Shown: positions 59,628 to 64,000 of the stretch, one piece after another
Layout: every line of letters starts with the position of its first letter
Numbering within the stretch: the stretch's first letter is position 1
Source of the DNA: CAVSUR01 sp052143655
Lineage (GTDB): Bacteria; Actinomycetota; Actinomycetes; Streptosporangiales; Streptosporangiaceae
Length of the DNA: 64,000 bases
Assembly (NCBI GenBank): GCA_052143655.1
Contig: JBKQSL010000032.1
Span: 6,006 to 70,005, forward strand
Direction: 5' to 3'
Position numbers and translations under genes: made by a program
Notes under the pieces: generated by a model
Told to the model about the DNA's origin: nothing
Databases searched by the model: none
The model's input: only the letters and a program-made list of their open reading frames with translations

Positions 59628-60809
59628 TCAGGCGCCCGGTGGCGTCGGCGAGCTATGCACCCGGTCGAACTGCGGCGCGGCAGCAATTTCCTGGCGCTGG
59701 TCCGCCCCGTCCTCGGCCGCATCGGCTCCGCTTGAGTCGGCCCCAGCCCGATTAGCCGCATCGGCCGGATCAGCAGCCTCAGCGGCCTCAGCCCTGGTCA
59801 GGTCGGCCGCCTCAGCCAGGCCGACGGGATCACCGGACTCGGCCAGGTCAGCCGGCTCGGCCTGGGCCAGGCCGGTCGGCTCAGCCAGCCCGGCGGGCTC
59901 GACCAGCCCGGCTGGCTCCGCGTCGGCGAGCGTCGGCGCAGCGTGCAGGGCGGGCACCGGGCCCGGTCCGGCGGGCGCCGCCTGGTGCTGCTGATCGTCC
60001 TCGTCACGGGCCAGCGGGAACCACCGGGCGGCCGGCGCGGTGACGGGATTCGCCTCATCCGTAGTTGGATCGTCCTGGCCCGCGGCATGGTCGCCGTCCG
60101 GCTCGGCTTCCGCTGGCTCGGCTTCCGCTGGCTCGGCTTCCGCTGTCCCCGCTGCCAGATGCCCGTTCCGGCTCGTCAGCCCGGTAGCGGCCGCGACGGC
60201 CGGGAAGACAGCAGAACTCGGGGCGCCATTGCCTGCCGGGCTGTCGCTGGCCTCGCACTCGGGGGAGCCGGCCAGCTCGGCGGCGTCCTGACTGGCCGCT
60301 AGGGCGCCGGTCTCGTCGGGGGCGGCCGCTCCGGCCCTCCGCAGTGCGCGGCCAGCCGCCCGGCGCGTCCTGGCCTGCCGGAGCATGGCGAGCAGCAGCA
60401 GGAACCCGATCAGCGTCAGTGCCCACGGCAGGGCGGCTGCCGTCGCGGCGGCGGCACGGTGCGGCACGTGCGCGTTCAGTGCGTGCAGCACGTCGGCGCC
60501 AGCCGCCGCAGCGGTCATCGCGAGCAGCACCAGCCATGCCCCGCACCGCTTCAGCAGGGCCGCCCCGCGCAGCCACAGCACCGCGAGAACCGTCACCATC
60601 AGCATCGCGTCGAAGATCACCGGATACAGCCGGGCGGCCGAGGCCGCCACCCCCCCGGTCCGGGCCAGGTCATGGATGCCGGGATAGGAGAGCACGAACG
60701 CCGCAGCGGCCAGCAGTAGCACGCCAGCGGATGTGGCGGCCAGCGTAAGGACCCGCACTGCCCGGTGCACGGCACCGGGACCAGCGGGCTGGGCGGTGGT
60801 GTCGCTCAT
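59628..60809 (-). CDS. DUF2637 membrane protein with long Ala/Glu/Pro-rich tail
   Basis: 393 residues. Four membrane helices in the first ~150 residues with the DUF2637 pattern (AFVLSYPGIHDLA, PVIFDAMLMVTVLAVL), as in SpdA-like proteins of actinomycetes. The remaining ~240 residues are acidic and repetitive (EPAEAEPAEAEP; EPAGLVEPAGLAEPTGL), probably disordered and cytosolic. ATG at 60809 behind GGAGGAAGGA. Function unknown; relatives occur both on plasmids and chromosomes. Confidence 0.75.
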   Translation of the reverse strand: MSDTTAQPAGPGAVHRAVRVLTLAATSAGVLLLAAAAFVLSYPGIHDLARTGGVAASAARLYPVIFDAMLMVTVLAVLWLRGAALLKRCGAWLVLLAMTAAAAGADVLHALNAHVPHRAAAATAAALPWALTLIGFLLLLAMLRQARTRRAAGRALRRAGAAAPDETGALAASQDAAELAGSPECEASDSPAGNGAPSSAVFPAVAAATGLTSRNGHLAAGTAEAEPAEAEPAEAEPDGDHAAGQDDPTTDEANPVTAPAARWFPLARDEDDQQHQAAPAGPGPVPALHAAPTLADAEPAGLVEPAGLAEPTGLAQAEPADLAESGDPVGLAEAADLTRAEAAEAADPADAANRAGADSSGADAAEDGADQRQEIAAAPQFDRVHSSPTPPGA

Positions 60810-60993
60810 GACCTCGGTCCTTCCTCCCGGGCCGGTCGCATGAGGCCGGCCTATAGTCGGAAGAGACGCTGCCCCGCTGCCGCCCGGTGCGCAGCCGGCC
60901 GTGCCAGGGCAGGCAGATGCCGGGGCACTGTCCACAGCGGCGGGGGACCAGCCGGCCACGCAGCCTCGCGATCGCGGCACTAGAGGAGACGAT

Positions 60994-62184
60994 ATGCCGT
61001 ATTACCGGGTCAGCGGGGAAATTCCCGCAAAGCGCCATACTCGTTTCCGGCGGCCCGATGGGGGCCTTTACGCCGAGGAGCTGATGGGCGAGGAAGGCTT
61101 CTCCTCCGACTCGTCGCTGCTCTACCACCGGCACCCGCCTACCGCGATCGTGAAGAGCGAGGGGCTGGCCGACAGCGCCGCGGAAACGGCGCTCGCGCCG
61201 AATCATCCGCTGCTGCCCCGCCATTTCCGCACCCAGGATCTCCCGGCCGGCGGTGACCTGGCGCTCGGCCGTCAGGTGCTGCTCGCCAACGACGATCTCC
61301 GGATCAGCTTCGCCGCCGCCGACGCGGCGTCCGAGCTGTACCGCAACTCGACCGGGGACGAGGCCATCTACCTGCGCTCCGGGGCGGCCAGGTTCGAGTC
61401 GGCGTACGGGGCGCTGCAGGCGCGGGCCGGGGACTATGTCATCGTGCCCCGCGGCACCATCCACCGCTGGCTGCCCGAGCCCGGCGAGCCGGTGCACGCG
61501 CTCGCGATCGAGGCCCGGGGCCATATCCGGCCGCCGCGCCGCTACCTGTCGCAGACCGGGCAGTTCCTCGAGCACGCCCCGTACTGCGAGCGGGACCTGC
61601 GCGCCGCGGTGGGCCCGCTGCTCGCCGACGGCGAGGACGTCCCGGTGATCGTCCGCAACCGCGGCGGGCTGACCCGGCTGACGTACGCCTACCACCCGTT
61701 CGACGTGGTGGGCTGGGACGGCTGCCTGTACCCCTATGCCTTCAACATCGCCGACTTCGAGCCGGTCGTGAAGCGGACCCACGCGCCGCCGCCGGTGCAC
61801 CAGACGTTCGAGGGCCCGAACTTCGTGATCTGCTCGTTCTGCCCGCGACCGCTCGACTTCGACCCGCAGGCCGTGCCGATCCCCTACAACCACCACAACG
61901 TCGACTCCGACGAGATGATGTACTACGTGGCCGGCGACTACTCGGCACGCAAGGGCTCGGGCGTGGACCTCGGCTCGATCACCCTGCACCCGTCCGGGTT
62001 CACCCACGGGCCGCAGCCGGGGGCGGTGGAGGCGGTGATCCGCGGCATGGAGCAGGGCCACGTCACCACCGACGAGACCGCGGTGATGATCGATACGTTC
62101 CGGCCGCTGCTGCTCGGCGCTGCCAGCGCCGAGGCCGAGGATCCCGAGTACCCGTGGACGTGGGCCAAGGCCGCCCGCGGCTGA
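60994..62184 (+). CDS. hmgA: Homogentisate 1,2-dioxygenase
   Basis: 396 residues, cupin-fold non-haem Fe(II) dioxygenase opening the homogentisate ring in tyrosine/phenylalanine breakdown. Seen: HHNVDSDEMMYYVAGDY with Fe ligands, LHPSGFTHGPQPG, and KRTHAPPPVHQTFEG. ATG at 60994 after GAGGAGAC. The next enzymes of the pathway are not nearby, so it is a lone gene here. Confidence 0.94.
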   Translation: MPYYRVSGEIPAKRHTRFRRPDGGLYAEELMGEEGFSSDSSLLYHRHPPTAIVKSEGLADSAAETALAPNHPLLPRHFRTQDLPAGGDLALGRQVLLANDDLRISFAAADAASELYRNSTGDEAIYLRSGAARFESAYGALQARAGDYVIVPRGTIHRWLPEPGEPVHALAIEARGHIRPPRRYLSQTGQFLEHAPYCERDLRAAVGPLLADGEDVPVIVRNRGGLTRLTYAYHPFDVVGWDGCLYPYAFNIADFEPVVKRTHAPPPVHQTFEGPNFVICSFCPRPLDFDPQAVPIPYNHHNVDSDEMMYYVAGDYSARKGSGVDLGSITLHPSGFTHGPQPGAVEAVIRGMEQGHVTTDETAVMIDTFRPLLLGAASAEAEDPEYPWTWAKAARG

Positions 62185-62199
62185 GCGCCACCCGGCCGA

Positions 62200-62262
62200 G
62201 GAACCCCATGAGTGCGGCATTCAAGGGCATGGGTGCCCGTGGTTGCGGCATTCACGGGGTTG
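62200..62262. repeat. Inverted/direct repeat after hmgA
   Basis: ACCCCATGAGTGCGGCATTCA and TTGCGGCATTCACGGGGT share the direct repeat TGCGGCATTCA, and their outer parts can pair (ACCCC/GGGGT). Likely a terminator-like hairpin between hmgA and cysS, or a dispersed actinobacterial repeat. Confidence 0.55.
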
Positions 62263-62333
62263 AGCGGGTTCGGCGGGCTGCGCTGGTGGCGCACGCGCCG
62301 CGCCGCGCTGGCGACATCCCGTAGCCTTGACCG

Positions 62334-63791
62334 GTGACCCTTCGCCTGCATGACACCGCGACCCGATCGGTGCGCGAGTTCACTCCGCGCGTTCCCGGCC
62401 AGGTATCGCTGTACCTGTGCGGGGCTACTGTCCAGGCGCCGCCGCACATCGGGCATATCCGCTCCGGCGTCAGCTTCGACATCGGTGTCCGCTGGCTGCG
62501 GGCGAGCGGCTACGCCACCACGTTCTGCCGCAACGTCACCGACATCGACGACAAGATCCTGCACATCGCGCAGCACGCCGGGATTCCGTGGTGGGCGGTG
62601 GCCGAGCGCAACCAGCGCGCGTTCAGCCGTGCCTATGACGCGCTCGGCTGCCTGCCGCCCGACGTCGAGCCGCGGGCCACCGGGCACGTGCCGGAGATGA
62701 TCGTGCTGATGCGGCGGCTGATCGAGGCGGGCCACGCTTACCCGGCCGCAGGTGACGTGTACTTCTCGGTGGCCAGCTACCCGCAGTACGGGGCGCTGTC
62801 GGGCCAGCGGCCCGGGCAGATGCGCGCCGCCGACGACGTGGAGGGCGGCGGGCACAAGCGCGACCCGCGGGACTTCGCGCTCTGGAAGGGCGCCAAGCCG
62901 GGCGAGCCCAGCTGGGAGACGCCCTGGGGCCCCGGCCGTCCCGGCTGGCACCTGGAATGCTCGGCCATGTCCACCAAGTACCTCGGCGAGACCTTCGACA
63001 TCCACGGCGGCGGGCTGGACCTGGTCTTCCCGCACCACGAGAACGAGCTCGCCCAGTCCCGTGCGGCCGGCGACGGCTTCGCCCGGTTCTGGCTGCACAA
63101 CGGGCTGGTCCGGCTGAGCGGCGAGAAGATGAGCAAGTCCCTGGGGAACTCGCTGCTCGTGGACAGCATGCTCACCACGGTGCGGCCTGCCGAGCTGCGG
63201 TACTACCTGGGTCAGGCGCACTACCGGTCGCAGATCGACTACTCGGCCGAGGCCCTCGCCGATGCCGCGGCCGCCTACCGGCGGATCGAGGGATTCGTGA
63301 CCCGCGCCATCGAGACGGCCGGCGCCGGACCGCCGCCCGCGCCCGCGGCGGAAACCGGGGGTGAGCAGCCAGGGACCGGGTCGCAGGCCGACGCCGGCCT
63401 GCCCGCCGTGCCCGCCGAGTTCGCCGCCGCGATGGACGACGATCTCGGCGTACCGCAGGCCCTGGCCGTGCTGCACGAGACCGTCCGGGACGGCAACGCC
63501 GCGATCGCGGCCGCCGACCAGGGGGGCACGGCCAAGCGGCTGACCGAGGTCCGCGCCATGCTCGGAGTGCTCGGGCTCGACCCGCTCACCCCGCCGTGGA
63601 CGGCCGGCGCGGTCGGCCACGACCTGCTCGGCGTGGTCGGTGCGCTGGTGACCGTGGCGATCGAGCAGCGCCAGGCCGCCCGGGCCCGCAGCGACTACCC
63701 GGCTGCCGACGCGATCCGGGACCAGCTGTCGGCGGCCGGCGTGCTGGTCGAGGACACCGCCCGCGGCCCGCGCTGGGAACTGCGCAAGTGA
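62334..63791 (+). CDS. cysS: Cysteinyl-tRNA synthetase
   Basis: 485 residues, class I synthetase. Seen: the zinc Cys in YLCGATVQ and WHLECSAM, HIGH box PPHIGHIRSG, FPHHENELAQS and KMSKS in EKMSKSLGN. GTG at 62334 with TAGCCT at 62322-62327, 6 bases upstream. It is CysS rather than the ligase MshC: length and gene position beside rlmB fit, and the downstream overlap conserves the ispF-cysS-rlmB order despite the inserted genes. Confidence 0.94.
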   Translation: MTLRLHDTATRSVREFTPRVPGQVSLYLCGATVQAPPHIGHIRSGVSFDIGVRWLRASGYATTFCRNVTDIDDKILHIAQHAGIPWWAVAERNQRAFSRAYDALGCLPPDVEPRATGHVPEMIVLMRRLIEAGHAYPAAGDVYFSVASYPQYGALSGQRPGQMRAADDVEGGGHKRDPRDFALWKGAKPGEPSWETPWGPGRPGWHLECSAMSTKYLGETFDIHGGGLDLVFPHHENELAQSRAAGDGFARFWLHNGLVRLSGEKMSKSLGNSLLVDSMLTTVRPAELRYYLGQAHYRSQIDYSAEALADAAAAYRRIEGFVTRAIETAGAGPPPAPAAETGGEQPGTGSQADAGLPAVPAEFAAAMDDDLGVPQALAVLHETVRDGNAAIAAADQGGTAKRLTEVRAMLGVLGLDPLTPPWTAGAVGHDLLGVVGALVTVAIEQRQAARARSDYPAADAIRDQLSAAGVLVEDTARGPRWELRK

Positions 63792-64000
63792 GCGGCCAGG
63801 GCGGGGGCCGAGCCCGGTCTGGCCCGGGTGGCCGGACCAAGTCCGGCAAGCCGCGGCCGGGCACCGGCGGTTACGGCCGGCGAAAGCTGGCGGGCAAGGG
63901 CCCGACCCCGCCGGCCGAGCTGCGCCCCGGCCATCCGGCCCAGCGCAGTTCCGCGGGCGGGGCCGGGGCCGGCGGGCCTGGCGCCGGCGGGTCCGGCGGC
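63788..64000 (+). CDS. rlmB: 23S rRNA 2'-O-methyltransferase RlmB, N-terminal fragment
   Basis: The first 71 residues, cut by the window end. GTG overlaps the cysS stop (GTGA). A basic Gly/Lys/Arg-rich start leads into KGPTPPAELRPGHPAQR, typical of actinobacterial TrmH/RlmB proteins, which modify a guanosine in 23S rRNA. No catalytic part is included here. Confidence 0.78.
   Translation, partial: MSGQGGGRARSGPGGRTKSGKPRPGTGGYGRRKLAGKGPTPPAELRPGHPAQRSSAGGAGAGGPGAGGSGG

Noticed and set aside
62334..63791. MshC (mycothiol ligase) instead of CysS
   Set aside because: Length, and linkage to ispF and rlmB, fit CysS; MshC is shorter and lies in other contexts.

Overview
The window is chromosomal DNA from a high-GC actinobacterium. 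Evidence: very high third-position GC, GTG starts, many leaderless-looking genes (TANNNT box 5-9 bases before the start codon), actinobacterial marker genes (mycothiol glycosyltransferase MshA, CarD, BldG with its partner anti-sigma-like protein, MarP, SenX3/RegX3), and gene orders recalled from Mycobacterium tuberculosis (nth-NUDIX-marP-epoxide hydrolase; mshA-ybjN-gpm-senX3-regX3; carD-ispF-cysS-rlmB) and Streptomyces (helicase / bldG-apgA-hppA). The order of actinomycetes cannot be fixed from the window alone. No tRNA, rRNA, CRISPR array or complete mobile element was seen.

Layout. 0-12 kb: diaminopimelate decarboxylase, a UvrD-like helicase, a DinB protein, a divergent serpin, a PLP decarboxylase, an aquaporin, a 43-residue DksA-type zinc finger, a PIG-L deacetylase, a K+ channel and a GT-C-like membrane protein. 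12-18 kb: ComF, Nth, NUDIX and MarP on the plus strand, facing a minus-strand operon of a holin-X protein, an epoxide hydrolase and DUF309. 18-30.5 kb: HAD phosphatase, SftH/MrfA-like helicase, bldG operon, proton-pumping pyrophosphatase, SixA, SerB, an ABC ATPase, TauE/SafE and an MFS transporter.

30.5-38.3 kb is the most unusual part. Four paralogous genes encode six-helix membrane diguanylate cyclases (GGEEF catalytic motif plus RxxD inhibitory site). Directly upstream of each, on the opposite strand, lie two tiny tandem ORFs of eight codons, each with a purine-rich ribosome binding site and each ending Trp-Gly-Gly-stop. The two peptides in a pair are identical, but differ between modules: MRNGGWGG, (M)KETGWGG, MKGIDWGG and (M)RDIHWGG. 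In three pairs the copies differ only at synonymous codons or between ATG and GTG starts. I read this as a candidate family of short-peptide / membrane cyclase signalling modules; the biochemical role is inference.

38-50 kb: copper amine oxidase, a broken response-regulator gene, a CDF metal exporter, an APC permease fused to an OB-fold domain, an MgtE-N/CBS regulatory protein without channel domain, and two convergent NRAMP-related transporters. One of these is preceded by an M-box magnesium riboswitch and a 23-codon leader ORF, which makes magnesium the likely substrate. 50-64 kb: AMACR-type racemase, CsoR repressor, YbjN, MshA, phosphoglycerate mutase, a SenX3-like kinase without membrane segments coupled to RegX3, a lipoprotein, a membrane-anchored thioredoxin-like protein, CarD, IspF (no ispD beside it), a DUF2637 membrane protein, homogentisate dioxygenase, CysS and the start of RlmB.
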